From Hypomesus transpacificus (lineage: Eukaryota > Chordata > Actinopteri > Osmeriformes > Osmeridae): a DNA stretch of 64,000 nucleotides. This document shows, piece after piece, positions 36,810-49,519 of the stretch. The position numbers and the translations under genes are program-made. Position 1 is the first letter of the stretch; the number at the start of each line of letters is the position of its first letter. Location of the stretch: the NCBI RefSeq assembly GCF_021917145.1, contig NC_061065.1, positions 14,618,924-14,682,923 of the forward strand, in the 5' to 3' direction. The notes under the pieces are model-generated. The model saw nothing but the letters and a program-made list of their open reading frames with translations. It ran no database searches and had not been told where the DNA came from.

Positions 36810-39800
36810 GTGGTCCCGCCCCCTTGTCCTGAATCCTACGACTCATCTGCTGGAGCGACATGGTTATTTAAGTTGAAGTTACTGTTCTTTTTTTGAAGAA
36901 GAAGAGACAGAAATCAAACCCTGGATTGCAGACGGGGAAATGAAACAGGCAGTACTGCACTGCACAATGGTGCCACCAGAGGGTGCAATAAGCTTGCAGG
37001 TGCCAAGGAGGGGCTTCATAGTCTGCCATGTCAGGGAGGCAGTGGTCTTACAGAATGCCCTCTGGGTCAAAGATCTCTGATTTCTGTAGTCGTCATGCAT
37101 ATAAATGCTGCTTTAGCTGAAGGAAGCTAATAGAGTTTAGCGGACACTTAACTGACAACCAAACGGTTTGAGTTCCAGATGACTCTTTAAGAGTCGTCAT
37201 CTCTGTGCGGTCATGAAAAAGAGTGGCAGTAATACTTGAAAAAAAACTATCTTTGGAGATTGAAGATGTCGCTATTGTCTTTTTCTCTTTACTTCTTTCT
37301 TTCCCAGAGCGCACAGGTACTGCTGGGCACTGAAATCCATTGCTGTATGAAACTTCAGTGAGAAACGTTGTTAGACTGCTTTTTGCTCTTAGGCTTGAAC
37401 TTAAAGATCAAACTTTGTGGACGAAGAAAAGACTTCTCTCTCTTTTCTCTTAATGCTCTCTTATTTTGTTACAATCTAAATTAATCTTGGCTGGAATTGA
37501 GGCTTCAATATATGCATTTTGTTGTTGGAGCACTGGTGCAAATTGTCTCGAGTGTCCTGTTGCTAAGTACTCCGGGAGCAAAGGGGAAAAAAGAGATGTA
37601 AGCTGAACTCCTTTTACCAAGTTTCACAAAGTTGAAATTTGAAGGAAAAAAACATGTCGCTCACACATGGATTTATTTATCAATGTATTTGTTTTCCCTC
37701 CTGTTGCATACGTCATATGTTATTCTCAATTTTATTTGTGTAATAATGGTTGTTCATATTAATATTATTATGATGTCATACTTAGGACCTTGTTTATGTA
37801 GATTTCAAGGTGTCAGCTTTAGTTGGGAGACAGGTTACTATTTCAATAATGTTTGATTTTTGAACAAATACAGTTAGAAGAATTAGACTCTGAGGTGTGA
37901 ACAAAGGAACTGTGACCGACACCCTGTACTCTTTGATGCGTCTCCCATTTCTCTGTCATTGTGATATTGTGATAGGTCACAAAGAAGAGGTCCTAGAGGG
38001 TCAAGGTTCAACCATCTGATCCCTGGCCTTGCTCTCAACATCATGTCCTGTTTTAACAACACGGAAATGCTTCCCTCCTCTTCCTCTCATGAGGGAGTCG
38101 TTGATCTAGAATTTCTTTTTCGGGTGACAAAGCAGTGTGACACATGTTCATGTCCCGTCGTAGTCAATGAGTGACTACCCGATGGAGGAGAGCAAGGGAG
38201 GGTGCATTTGAAAAGTATTTATAAAGGGCCGTGAAATGATTTGTCACGTGCTGTCACTTCTGTGAAGTGAATCAGTGGGTAGGGGTGGTGAGAGTCCCTG
38301 CTCTTCACCCCCTACTAAATGTAATGTAAGCAAGGTACAGGAAATATATTTTTATTTTTCACCTATGCCATTTCATACTTGTTTTTTTTGTTGGTTTTTT
38401 TACGTCATGTAAATATCTGCAACATATCACTGGTAAATGTTGAGTAAAACCATCTGATGGAGTTTGAGGGACAGCAGTTTACATACCTCTCCACTGTGTT
38501 CTGACGTAGAGAAAAGCGGGTAGTGTGACATTAATGCATCTACAACAGATAACCATTCGGAATCACTCATGCAGTTTCGGTCTTAGCTCTGGTAAAGCGT
38601 CAAACGGTTTGACATCCCCGCGGTTTAACGATCTGAAATGGAAGCATTGTTTAAATGGAGACTAATATGGGAGGTTCAGGGTGGTGCTTGAGCTGCAGCT
38701 GATGATGTAGCCTGTTGTCAGCATTATCCGTTTTAGGTTTAATTACGTACATAATGGAACTACACCAGCGTTACATTGCAAATGTATATTTGACAAGGAT
38801 CAGAATAGGGTAGCTTGGCCTAATTTGATGAGAAGTATAGGCCTACTCCAGAAGTGTGTGCCAAAAGATTAGCTCAATTGTAAGAAACATGATGACGATA
38901 TAAAGGGGAAGAGAGGTTTCAGTGTTATGTGTTTTGAGCTTGCGAACAAGAGAGGGGGATAGATCACTCCTGACCAGACATGCATCTTGACAACAATTAG
39001 ATTTTTTCTTTGATTTTATAAGCTTTTTTTTCTTCTTCTAAGATGCATGACAGTTGGCTCTCTTATTCAAAAGCGAAACTTTTGAATAAGAGCTGGGAAG
39101 AATTTTGCTTGAATCAATGACCCATTTGTATTGTGTTAGTCTAGTTGTGCAATATTTTCGAAGGAAATATTTTTCCCGCTTCTTTTTATTTTCAATAACA
39201 ATTTTCCCCCAAGTTATGTGGAGATAAACTGTAATCACCATCTTTTTTGCTTGTCTGTACATTTAATTTATATGAGATTATTTCCTGAACTAAAGGCTGT
39301 ACATAACTTGACTTTTGCTGAACATTTATTTGTCTTGCTATGGGTTTGTTACTGACAGCTCATTTGTGGGGTGTGGTAGGTGATTTGATTTTGACCAGGC
39401 AAACTTTCTGTCATTGAGTTTGCATTGGATGGAAAAGAGTAAGTGCCCAGTTATTGAGTGTAGTTGGTATTGTAGTCGTTTAGGATGTAGCTGTCAAGTT
39501 AAAGTGTGTCTGTGTTCAATTGTGAGGTCAATGGATCCCATCAGTGTTATCTATTATCTTCAGTCAGTGCGTGCATTTCCACCAATCCCCCTTCAGAAAG
39601 CAAATGCATTTTTTACTGTTACGATAATCCTTTTGTTTGTTATCATAATGCAATGAAAATCTACAAGATCAATGCTGACATGTTCATTTCTCTTTATTAT
39701 GTGTTATTTCGTCACAAATCACAGTCCACCTGGGTTCACATAAATCACTGAATACATGCTGCCTGGTTGTTGGTTGTGAGGCTTGTTCATTAAATGATTT

Positions 39801-40008
39801 TGATGAGGTGACCTATTATAGACATTGTAGGATTTGGCTTTTCTTTTGAGAAGAAATGTGCTTCGTACATGTAGACGTAGAAAAATCTAGGAGAAAAAAA
39901 AAAAACTTGAAAAAAAGAGTCTGATTTGGTGACTGAATGTTTATAGTGAACGGTAGTAAGGCATGCCATGTAAATTATTTTACAATTGTATATGTCACGC
40001 ATCTTTTG
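36810..40008 (+). other. tulp4: tulp4 3' UTR, about 3.2 kb
   Basis: Non-coding AT-rich sequence from the tulp4 stop to the poly(A) signal at 40009. Human TULP4 also has a very long 3' UTR. It contains U-rich stretches and a perfect 14-bp hairpin at 39060-39092. No other gene was recognised. Confidence 0.7.
39060..39092 (+). other. tulp4: Perfect hairpin in the tulp4 3' UTR
   Basis: A 14-nt arm CTCTTATTCAAAAG, a 5-nt loop CGAAA and an exactly complementary arm CTTTTGAATAAGAG. The flanking bases allow a little further pairing across a 2-nt bulge. Confidence 0.85.
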
Positions 40009-40014
40009 AATAAA
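40009..40014 (+). terminator. tulp4: Poly(A) signal of tulp4
   Basis: A canonical AATAAA followed by a T/TG-rich stretch. It is the last candidate before the tmem181 promoter region. Confidence 0.65.
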
Positions 40015-40476
40015 ATGTCATTGTTTCAGAGAACTTTGCTTGTCAATGATGTGCGTTAATAACACTATCATCAGATCGTCTAAAAATAAAACACAGAAAC
40101 ATTACACATTACACATGACACTTACGTAATCAAGCAATTAAACCATTATAAAAAATATTTACTACAGTCGATATTATTGGGCTGAACACATCTGCCTTAC
40201 TGCAGTGAACTGTCATGCATCAAGAGCGCTGTTCACTGAGCTGTCTCTATCCTTGGTGCTGATTTTTATCCACGTGACCCATACCCCTGTATTTGTATGT
40301 GCGCTTCCGCCCCCTCTTCGTTTTTAGTGGGGTTTTTCTTTGGACCTGCACAAACAAAAAAGCTTTGACTGCACTTTCAATTAAACTAGAGAACACAAAA
40401 GAAATACACCGGTGTTGTTTTCTAAAGGGTGCGGATTATTTCCCATCGCCATTTTCAGGCACCAGACACCGGCAGT
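40015..40476 (+). promoter_or_regulatory. tmem181: tmem181 upstream region and 5' UTR
   Basis: This short gap between the tulp4 poly(A) site and the tmem181 ATG must hold the promoter. It contains an E-box CCACGTGACC near 40271. A second CCACGTGAC lies in intron 1 near 41347. No TATA box is evident. Confidence 0.45.
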
Positions 40477-40968
40477 ATGGACACCGACTACTCGGGTTTA
40501 GAAAACCCTCTCTATAGCGAGCTGAAATATTTCTGTAAAAAGATACAGGAAGCCTACAACGAATTAAAAGAAGACTTGACACCTTATCGAGACGATCGAT
40601 TTTACAGGTTTGGCTGTTACCCTAACATGAAACCTATTTCATTGTATGTCATTCACGATGTATTAAACAACCATTTTTATGTATTAAACAACCATTTATT
40701 GATTATGTAATCTGCGTGTTTAATCTAACACGCGACCAACACATTTACATAAATATAAGATACATCTTCAAATGTATAGGCCTACATCAATTAATATGGT
40801 CTACATTGTAGACACGTAGGCGTGCATAGGCCTACATTATACATAACATCCAAGCACACACAAACAATAGGCTATTATAAACACTCAACATGGTTGTATG
40901 CAACGTCAATGCACGTACCACCGCAGTGTTATGCATTGTAGCTGTACATGTTTAATTTAGTCATTTTG

Positions 40969-40999
<31 letters not shown>

Positions 41000-41933
41000 A
41001 AAAAACACTTTTTTGCCAATATTGCAATGATGCGTTGACTTTGTATAGCATTGGGTTTGGTTGTTGGTGTGGGTTTCCACGACCAATAGAAAATGCCTTA
41101 TTGATGAAGGCCTACAGAGGGCAACAAGTGTGATGAGGCGAACCCTCTAAAACTGCAAAGGTTCGTGCTATAAAAAGCAGCCTGTGCATTTGACCTTGTT
41201 AGTTATGCGACAGTGTATACGATTTTATGTACGTATGATATTTTGTACATTAGTGTTTTTTATTTATTAAGACAATACTGCACTAACTAAGATTTACAAT
41301 CGTGCGGGAGGAACTGCCACCCATAGTGCCCCCTTTCCCTACGAAACCACGTGACTTTGCTTCCTACCCACACGATGACGTAGCATTCCAGTTGTCGCAG
41401 AGTCTGATGTATACGGATGTGGATTCTTTCTGTACATTTGTTATTTTATCTCGCTTTCAAGGGTGATAAAACAACGACATGGATTTGTAAGTTAGTCAGT
41501 TCAAGTCTGTCTTCATCAACGATATGTTACTTTTATTCTGATATGTCCGGTTATGTGCCGAATGGTTGGGTTTCCCTGCCCGCTGCTTGCTTGTGTGTCT
41601 GTTCCATGTTCAGTCAGCACCGCTGGCTAGTCTGCAAATGCTGGTGCAGTAGCGATACCAGGTTTAGGTTCGCCAACCAGCTACCTTTCCATGGCTGCTG
41701 TTAACTCAATAGTCAACCATAGGATTGGTTAACTGTCTGTTTATTTTAGCGTCGGCTCGTGGTTTTACAGTTTTCTTCCATTGCTTGTCCAGTGCACACA
41801 GCCAACAGGCCACACCTGGCTGAAATACAAGGTGCAAAAAGAGTTTAGCCTCCAGCAGTTGAAATTCGAATTTGTCTTTTGTCTTTAGCTAATGATCTCC
41901 CAATACCCAAGTAAAACATGTGTTAACTGTGTT

Positions 41934-42009
<76 letters not shown>

Positions 42010-45000
42010 TGAAAGTATGTGAAAGAAAGATAGAGGTGCAATTCTGACATTGAGTTTGTGACAGGTTGGCCCCTATGCGGCTCTACACCCTCTCCAAAAG
42101 ACATTTTGTCCTTGTGTTCGTGGTCTTCTTGGTCTGCTTTAGCCTCACAGTCTTCATCGGTATTGAAGGTATGGAAAGAAATAACTCTTTGAGCGAATTT
42201 AGGCTTCATTTATTGCTTTGTTGACAAGAAAAAGACTGAATTGGTTTGTAATCCTATTGACTAATTTGGCTGTAAAACTGAGCAAAACTTGAGTAGGTAT
42301 GTAAACTTAATCTGGCCCATATAATCAAAACCCGCTGACAGACAACTCCCTGACTGATAACGTTTGCAGAAATATTGCTACATTCCTCAAGGTAGTAACG
42401 TCACACATCAGAAAGCCCCTTATGGGTCACATTACACTTTAGTTTGAGGGGATTTCTTTTTACAATGCACCTTAACAACCTCAGTAAACGGACAGAAGTG
42501 CCTTTCTGAGGAAGTAATACTCGTTTTGGAGCTTGCTGTGTACACTGGGATCATTCTTTGTGTGTCATTGTTGAATCATTCTTCTTTCAATTTTAGGCCC
42601 AAGCATAATTGCAGAGACCAAATACAATGGGGAAGAACTGCTTGTCAAAAACCATTCAATAAAGGTAAGGAAAACCAGGGGTGAGAAGGAACATAGAAAG
42701 GGAATAATGAACCTTTGTTTGTCGTACTCCAGTCATGGATTTCACAGTTGCGGCCACTTAAGCACAAAATGCATGTGTTTGATTCTAATTTTAGCACCAG
42801 TTATTTGCCCTATCCAAAAATAACTTTCCAGTCTCTTCATCATTTCTGTGCCCAGAAAAACAGGATACATGCCTTTTGATGTGGCTGCATGCATCTCACT
42901 CTCCTGTTCACAGGGCTTAGCTTGTATGATAAGATGTGTAATTGTTGTTTTCAGACTGGCCCCTTTCACCTCAAGTCTCCTCCCCTCACCACCTACAACC
43001 AGCAGCTATGGCTCACCTGCCTGATGCAGGTGGAACACAGCAATGGTGAGACCTGATGAAAAAGTACTTCAGCTTGAGCTTGGAGTTAAGACCCTTTTTT
43101 GGGGCAAACAGATGACCTAACCCTAAGTTTCACAGGGGAGGGGGGTATATAGCTTAGTGGAAGAGTCACAGGTTCAAATCCAGCCCCTTGTACATTGCTT
43201 CGGCTCAAAGCATCTGCTGACAGAACCCATTATAATTGTATTGATCGACTAGGAGACAAGCAAAATATTCCCTTTTGAGTGTAATGAGGAGCTGTGTGAC
43301 ACCGTGTGCTGTGTGTGCTTGCTCCTTGGTCAGTGGTGGACTTCCAGCAGCACTTTGAGATCAATGTGGAGCTGAAGGGAGTGATGCAGGACGCCAGTGT
43401 GATGCACATCAGTAACAACGTGCATCAGAAACCACGCACGCTGCACTGCGGAGCTGTACGTGTCAAGCCCAATGAGCCATCCATTCATCACTCTGGCAGT
43501 CGTCAATCAAACTTTGACCCACACGGCACTGGGCTGATATTTTCTTTGTTTATTAGTTAAGCCGTTCATATGAGTATTTCCAATCCTCGTTTGCTTTTTG
43601 CCCCGCATATGTGCCCTTGCAGAAGTGTGATGAGATCATTGTGGTACACCTGGGCTACCTGAACTACACCCAGTACCAGATTAACGTGAGCTTCAAAGGC
43701 CTAGAGAATGTTACCTACGACGTCAAAGTCAACTTTATGGTAAGCTGCTGCAGCCCAGCAAACACTGGTCTCTCTCTCGCTCTTCCTCGCTCTCTCTCGC
43801 TCTCCCTCGCTCCCATCGTTCTGTCTATCGCTGTTTCATCAGATAAAAGTGTCTTTGAAGTTGGACCTGAGGAGTGACAGTGATCTCTTTCCCCCACCCT
43901 CTCTCTCTCTCTCGCTCTCGCTCTGTCTCTCTCCCACAGTGGAAGATGTATAATCCCTTGTTCTCGCAAGTGGAAATCTGGTTCCGCTTCGTCTTTGTGG
44001 TTTTGACCTTCATGGTGACGGTAAGGGATGTCTGTGTGGGGCTGTGCGTGCACGTGAGTCCACGCGCCTGTGAGTGGACCTCCTATGCATGTGTGCACTG
44101 ACTTTTGTTGACTGTTGTTGTGTGTTCCAGTGCATGTTTGCCCACTCACTAAGGAAGTTCTCCATGAGGGACTGGGGCATTGAGCAGAAGTGGATGTCCA
44201 TCCTGCTGCCTCTCCTTCTGCTGTACAACGGTGAGCCCATTCTCTGTCTTTATCCAGGTTCTCTCAGTCGTCGCACTATGCAAGTTATGTAGTCAGTGTG
44301 TATGTAGTCAGTGTAGTCAACAGTGTACTGTAGTCGATTGACATTAAGCCTTTGTTTTCTTTGAATTTTGACTGGATACTAGTTTTCATTCTGTCTGCTG
44401 TGTGTGTTGTACTACTAAATCATACTCAATGTACTTTGTAACAGTAACTGCCTGACACCTAGCACAACCTCCCAAGTCTTTGGGTTAATCCCTGTGTTCT
44501 GACTGTGGATGTTTGGGTTTCAGATCCATTTTTCCCTCTGTCGTTCCTGGTGAACAGCTGGTTCCCAGGAACCCTGGACGCGTTCTTCCAGGCCCTCTTC
44601 CTGTGTGCCCTGTTACTGTTCTGGCTCTGTGTCTACCATGGCATCAGGGTTCAGGTGGGTCCAGCCTCCAACCTAAAGCCTATCCATGTTTGTGCTTGGT
44701 TCATCAACCCCTTACTGACATCTTGGGTTCATCGTTCATGTGTTTTGTTTAGGGTGAGAGGAAATGTTTGACGTTCTACTTGCCCAAGCTGGTGGTCGTA
44801 GGCCTCCTGTGGCTTTCTGCAGTGACACTGGGAATTTGGCAGACGTAAGTCTGGACTCTGCCAATGTCTCTGTTGAATTTACCACCTCTCTGTGTTCATC
44901 AGTGTGTTAAAATGCCACGTTGTTGTACTTACAGAGTCAATGAACTCCAGGACCCAACCTACCAGTACAAAGTTGACATATCAAACTTCCAGGTAAAATA

Positions 45001-46212
45001 AACTCTTCTTTGCAATTATTCAATAGCATATCTAGTCGGCAAGTTATGTGATGTTTTTTTTTACTTTCTTCACGTGGGTTGTTTTGTGTGCTGGTCCGAC
45101 CTCTTCATTAAAGGTCTACGTTTTCCTTGCAGGGTATGAAGATCTTCTTCCTGATTGTGGTGACGCTGTATATCCTGTACCTGATCTTCCTCATTGTCCG
45201 AGCATGCTCTGAGCTCAAGAACATGCCGTACACAGGTAGGCTACTGTTGACATGGGTTCTACAGAACCACCATCCCTTTTCACGTCACTAACTTTCACTA
45301 CGGGTTACCTGTTTATTCCTGCTGATTTAAGTTATAGTGAAGTTCTTAAAGACACTACTTTTCTCAAAATGTATTTTCTTCATTTTTTGGGCACTAGATC
45401 TGCGCTTGAAGTTTCTGACTGCCCTGACATTTGTGGTCCTTGTGATAAGGTATGTGTTTGTATAAAGTATCTATCCATCAGTCTGTAAGTTTGTTTTATT
45501 TGTCTTCTGTGACCTTGTCTCGACATGCATTAACCATTTCTGTTCCCCTAGTATGGTCATATTGTACCTCCGGTTTGGCTCCAAGGCTCTACAAGACAAC
45601 TTTGTTGCAGAGTTGTCTACCCACTACCAGAACTATATCCTTTACTAAGACTGCATTGGGCGGTCTGACCTGTTATGAGTGTTGTGTACAGTAAAACAGT
45701 TTAAAACCTCAACCATATTATGCTATGCCATGTTCATGTTATATTATATTTTCATACATTTCCTTAACTCCAGACATACCAGCTGAATTTTTATCATTCT
45801 ACGGCCTGCTCAACTTTTATTTATACACATTAGCTTTTGTGTACTCACCTTCTAAAAATGCTCTTTATGGTAAGTCAGTTGAGAAGAAAACATACGTGTA
45901 CGCATTGTCATTTCTCCCAGAAATGTATGACATTAGGACTACTTATCTGTTCCCCAGATTCCCAATTGAAGGACAATCCTGCTTTCTCTATGCTGAATGA
46001 CTCTGATGATGAAGTTATATATGGGTGAGTGATCTCGTTTGTACAACATCCTTGACTAACCCTTCAGCGTTCATCTACTATGTTCCACTTTGTCACTCTG
46101 TTCATCTTTTTTTTATTTTTTATTAAGGAGCGACTACGAGGAAATGCCTTTACAAAATGGCCGTGCCATCAAAGCAACCGCCAAGTACCAGGATGAGAGC
46201 GACACTGACTGA
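40477..46212 (+). CDS. tmem181: Transmembrane protein 181
   Basis: Seventeen coding exons (40477-40607, 42065-42168, 42597-42664, 42955-43045, 43334-43455, 43623-43739, 43940-44020, 44131-44230, 44524-44654, 44753-44844, 44935-44992, 45133-45235, 45398-45449, 45552-45634, 45780-45869, 45958-46024, 46128-46212) give 524 aa in one frame. The start MDTDYSGLENPLYSELK matches the conserved region after the extra human N-terminus. One hydrophobic segment follows LAPMRLYTLSKRHFV. Next comes an extracytoplasmic domain with NYT-type glycosylation sites, then a C-terminal block of about seven membrane helices (EIWFRFVFVVLTFMVT, LDAFFQALFLCALLLFW and others), and an acidic tail ending DESDTD. The layout fits the Wntless/GOST-like seven-helix fold reported for this family. 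The intron between exons 14 and 15 is AT-AC (see that entry). The function is poorly known. Confidence 0.95.
40970..40997. repeat. Poly(G) run of 28
   Basis: Homopolymer of 28 G residues in tmem181 intron 1, 360 bp after exon 1. Confidence 0.9.
41943..42001. repeat. (GA)n microsatellite
   Basis: Uninterrupted GA run of about 59 bp ending 63 bp before tmem181 exon 2. Confidence 0.95.
43137..43222 (+). mobile_element. tRNA-derived SINE copy, internally deleted
   Basis: The head GGGGGTATATAGCTTAGTGG (A box) is followed almost at once by GGTTCAAATCC (B box), so the anticodon-arm region between them is missing. The tail TTGTACATTGCTTC...GCATCTGCTGA matches the 24228 and 49769 copies. It lies in tmem181 intron 4. 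Confidence 0.65.
45635..45779 (+). other. tmem181: U12-type AT-AC intron of tmem181
   Basis: Exon 14 ends ...CAGAACT and the intron starts ATATCCTTTA, an exact minor-spliceosome donor. The branch-site match TTCCTTAAC lies at 45760-45768, 11 nt before the terminal AC. Only this junction restores the conserved reading HYQNSAEFLSFY. No GT-AG alternative keeps the frame. Confidence 0.93.
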
Positions 46213-47603
46213 TGTGATCTCTGATTGGAGCATCACTTGCTCTCCTGTCATGTTTGAGGTGCCAGGTGGTGTATTTAACAAACCACCCGAGTTCAATAAG
46301 GAGTGTTTGCATAGGTTATGCAAATAGTGATATACTGTAAGTGTACATAACTATATTTTTAAATAGAAAACTGAAAAGTCTTTTGAATGTAATTTCACTG
46401 AAAGGAAAATATTGCAGGTGTGTCGGACAAAGTTTTTGTAGCATTTCATAGTTCAAAACTTTCGGTGGAATTTGAAAGGAAACTACATTTAGCCACATCA
46501 AAACTACCCTTTTTCATGACTGGCATTTCCTTATTTCTAATTGATATAGATGAACAGTGGTAAAGGGAACAGTGCCAATAATGATGATAGGATTTTTTTT
46601 ATTTATAGAGAAAATGAAAGGTTATCAATGTTTGTTTTGAAATTGTGTCAAACCACTATCATATCTGTCTGTGCTTGGTCTTTGCGTTGTTTTGCCATTT
46701 TTAAGGGGAGTATTTCTAGAAATCTAGATTGCCACTGTTATGACTCATGCACATATCTTGATCCACATATTTAATGTGTTCAGTAGTTAATTGTAGAGTA
46801 TTTTGTTGATACCCCCTGAGGACGTCCAGTGTGACCCATGTTACTATAGTAACATTGTACCTTAAGTGGAGTTGGTATGACTACATATATGTCCTCTCCT
46901 TTGCCAACCTTTACATACCTGTAGCAGCTTTATGATTGCACTCCATGTTTGGGAATGTACTCTACCTTTGCCCCAGTGATGGCTTTTGATATTGTATTGT
47001 TTTGGCTTTCATTGTTGTCATCAGCTTTCGTTTTCCTGAAACAGGAATCGAATGACTTTGGACATCATTCCAATGAACTGTCTCATGAATGCTTCACTGT
47101 TTGCGCTTATTTGTATGAAACCGTTGGCCTGCGAATGTACTTCATGCCAATTCTTCAAACAAGTCATTCTGCCTTTTTATTAAGGGGGACTATGTTCTTC
47201 CTTCATTTTTAAATCTGAACTGTATTATCGATACTCCACTCACACTAACCAACCTATTACATTGACTCATTGTTTTTCATATAAAATGGTACTACATTTC
47301 AAAAAGAAATACATGCATTTGTAATCGGTAAAAGGTGTAAAAGGCATTGGTCATTTGAAGTGTGAAGCAAAACGTTTGAGGATGAAAAGAAAAAGGTGGA
47401 CATGTTGATGGAACGCATTCTGATAGATTGTGCCTTGTTCTCACTCAATAGGTCTAGCAAGTGGTGTAAATATTTTTGATGTGAGTGTTTGTGACTGAAA
47501 TTCTTTCAATAATATAAACGTGACCTTGGAGGAGCTTGATTTGAGTTGAACAGAAATCGAAAGAGAATAGAAAGAGTTGTCTGCACTGTAAATACCACAT
47601 GTA
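46213..47603 (+). other. tmem181: tmem181 3' UTR
   Basis: Non-coding T-rich sequence from the stop codon to the poly(A) signal. Short open frames here have no recognisable domain. Confidence 0.7.
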
Positions 47604-47609
47604 AATAAA
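47604..47609 (+). terminator. tmem181: Poly(A) signal of tmem181
   Basis: AATAAA about 1.4 kb after the stop, followed by T/GT-rich sequence. dynlt1 converges from the right, with about 300 bp between. Confidence 0.7.
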
Positions 47610-47907
47610 GCACTATTCTGTATCCAGTAAAGTATTCATTAAAACAAACTCAGAATGTGTTTGTAGTTTTATACTAAACATATCTAGGTGTGATGTGCAT
47701 ATCATTGATAAATAAGTCAAAGGACAAATTGTTGGAAACAGAAAATAATCTAATCAAACTGTAGCAAATCTTAACATGACAATGTTAAGGCCCGGAAAAG
47801 GTATAAAAAAAGATTTTTGGGAACATTTTGGTCAAATTGCCAGCAGGTTAGATACACAGAAAAGTTAATTCATGAACACTAGTGTCTGGTCTGTGCAGGT
47901 AAGGAGT

Positions 47908-48882
47908 TCAGATTGCCAGGCCAAAAACACTGACAATGCAGTACATGGTCTTGTTCTCCCACCTGACCGTACAGCTACCTGAAAGCACAGAAGACAACCA
48001 GGATGAGTTCCATCTTGAACACCATGTGGTTTGAGACCTGTAGTGTAGGTATCAGGATTATGTTTGAGAGAGACAGTGCCAGACTCTCACCATCCGTAGT
48101 GTTGTCCCAGAAGCATGAGCTGGCTGTCTGCAGACCTGCCCCATTCTTCTGCATGATGATACATGTCACTGTTGAGACACATTAGTAAGTGTATTTAAAT
48201 TGACTGAAGAGGTGGATATGTCATGTTGTCTTGCAGATGAACGCAGTAGTGTAGGTAAGTCTTTCCACATGACCACATACCAATATATTTGAAAGGCTTG
48301 CCCAGCTTGCTGAGTTGGCTCAGGCACTGTTCCACTACATTGGTGGTCCACTGGTTCACTCGGCTATGCTGATAAGCATTTCCACCAATAGCTCCTTCAA
48401 CTGACTAAATACAGATTCACACCGAGTTAGGTCCCCTCCCGTGACGACTAGGAAACTGGCTAGCAACCAGTATCATTATTGATGACCTTAGCAACGGGAA
48501 GGGTTTAACTTGATAGGTTATGTTTATCACAGAAGACTAGCAAAATAATGAAAGAAATCGGTCTAAATAAATGAATCATATTGGGACATAAATGGTAACT
48601 CTCTCGATATCTAATTACCTCTTTGATAATAGTGCTCACTTCGTCGACGACAAAGGCAGTCTGGTTCAGAAACAAAAGATGATTTAGCTAGAGCTAGTTA
48701 GCTAGCCTACAGACCGAGCGTCAGCAAAATAGCAAAATTGTAGTTAGCCAGATTACTAGAGCTATAGCTCCCAGTATGTTATATTCAGAATATGTGTGCA
48801 TACAATTCGCTATTCATCCAACCACATTATTGAAACAGATGTTATGTCCACTAACCTCCTCTCCAGTTTGAAACTCATCCAT
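47908..48882 (-). CDS. dynlt1: Dynein light chain Tctex-type 1
   Basis: Five coding exons on the minus strand (48882-48856, 48660-48619, 48404-48281, 48168-48091, 47978-47908) give 113 aa, the same length as human DYNLT1. Diagnostic stretches are [65 protein letters not shown] and the C-terminal beta strand [19 protein letters not shown]. The protein forms a homodimer on the cytoplasmic dynein intermediate chain and also binds cargo proteins. Exon 1 encodes only nine residues (MDEFQTGEE). All residues of the human protein core are retained, and there is no sign of degeneration. Its 3' end converges on tmem181, as it does in human. Confidence 0.97.
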
Positions 48883-49026
48883 GATAACTGGCTAGCCAGC
48901 TGCTCTTGGCAGTTCCCGTTACGCAGTCAATCAACGTTGCTATGCCAGATTAGTAGAGCCCAGGCTGGGGGGCGCACGAGGAAGATGCGTGCTTGAAAAT
49001 GTACAGGGCATTTGCATTTAATTAGA
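48883..49026 (-). promoter_or_regulatory. dynlt1: dynlt1 upstream region, abutting the gtf2h5 3' end
   Basis: Only about 145 bp separate the dynlt1 start codon from the likely gtf2h5 poly(A) signal, so the dynlt1 promoter must lie here or within the gtf2h5 transcription unit. A GC-richer patch is seen at 48955-48985. No TATA box is apparent. Confidence 0.4.
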
Positions 49027-49032
49027 TTTATT
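49027..49032 (-). terminator. gtf2h5: Candidate poly(A) signal of gtf2h5
   Basis: AATAAA on the minus strand, 488 nt after the gtf2h5 stop codon. The 3' UTR between 49033 and 49519 holds no other feature that I recognise. Confidence 0.55.
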
Positions 49033-49519
49033 GAAGTATAAGGTCAAAACCAGTCGGAAACTACAAGCATATCAAAAGTTTATTCCACGTTTTTGAAAAG
49101 CCAAAGAGTTATGTATTAAAGTCAGCACTTACAACACACCAAGAGAACAGTGAACACTGGTTGCATCTTCACTCTACTGGTGAGTACATCTCACAACCAT
49201 CAAAGCGTATTTGTTTTATGCAGAAAAAAATTACATCCACACTGGATCAATTATATGAACAAACCTATCGAGTCGTAAATCCCAATAAAAACTCTCCTAC
49301 CACTGATACATGTGCTGACAGCAATGCAAATATGTAATGCATGTAAAGGATAATGCTGTTCAATGTTTTTATATCTAAAGGGTGTTTCTTAACCCAATAT
49401 AAATAGTGAATTTGCTGCAAACAATGTAATCAATTCACAAGATCCGTCCAGTCAGCAAAGACTGGCTGTCAAAGGTACATTGTCCTTAATTCTAGACGAG
49501 CACAGTTTTCTGCTCTCCT

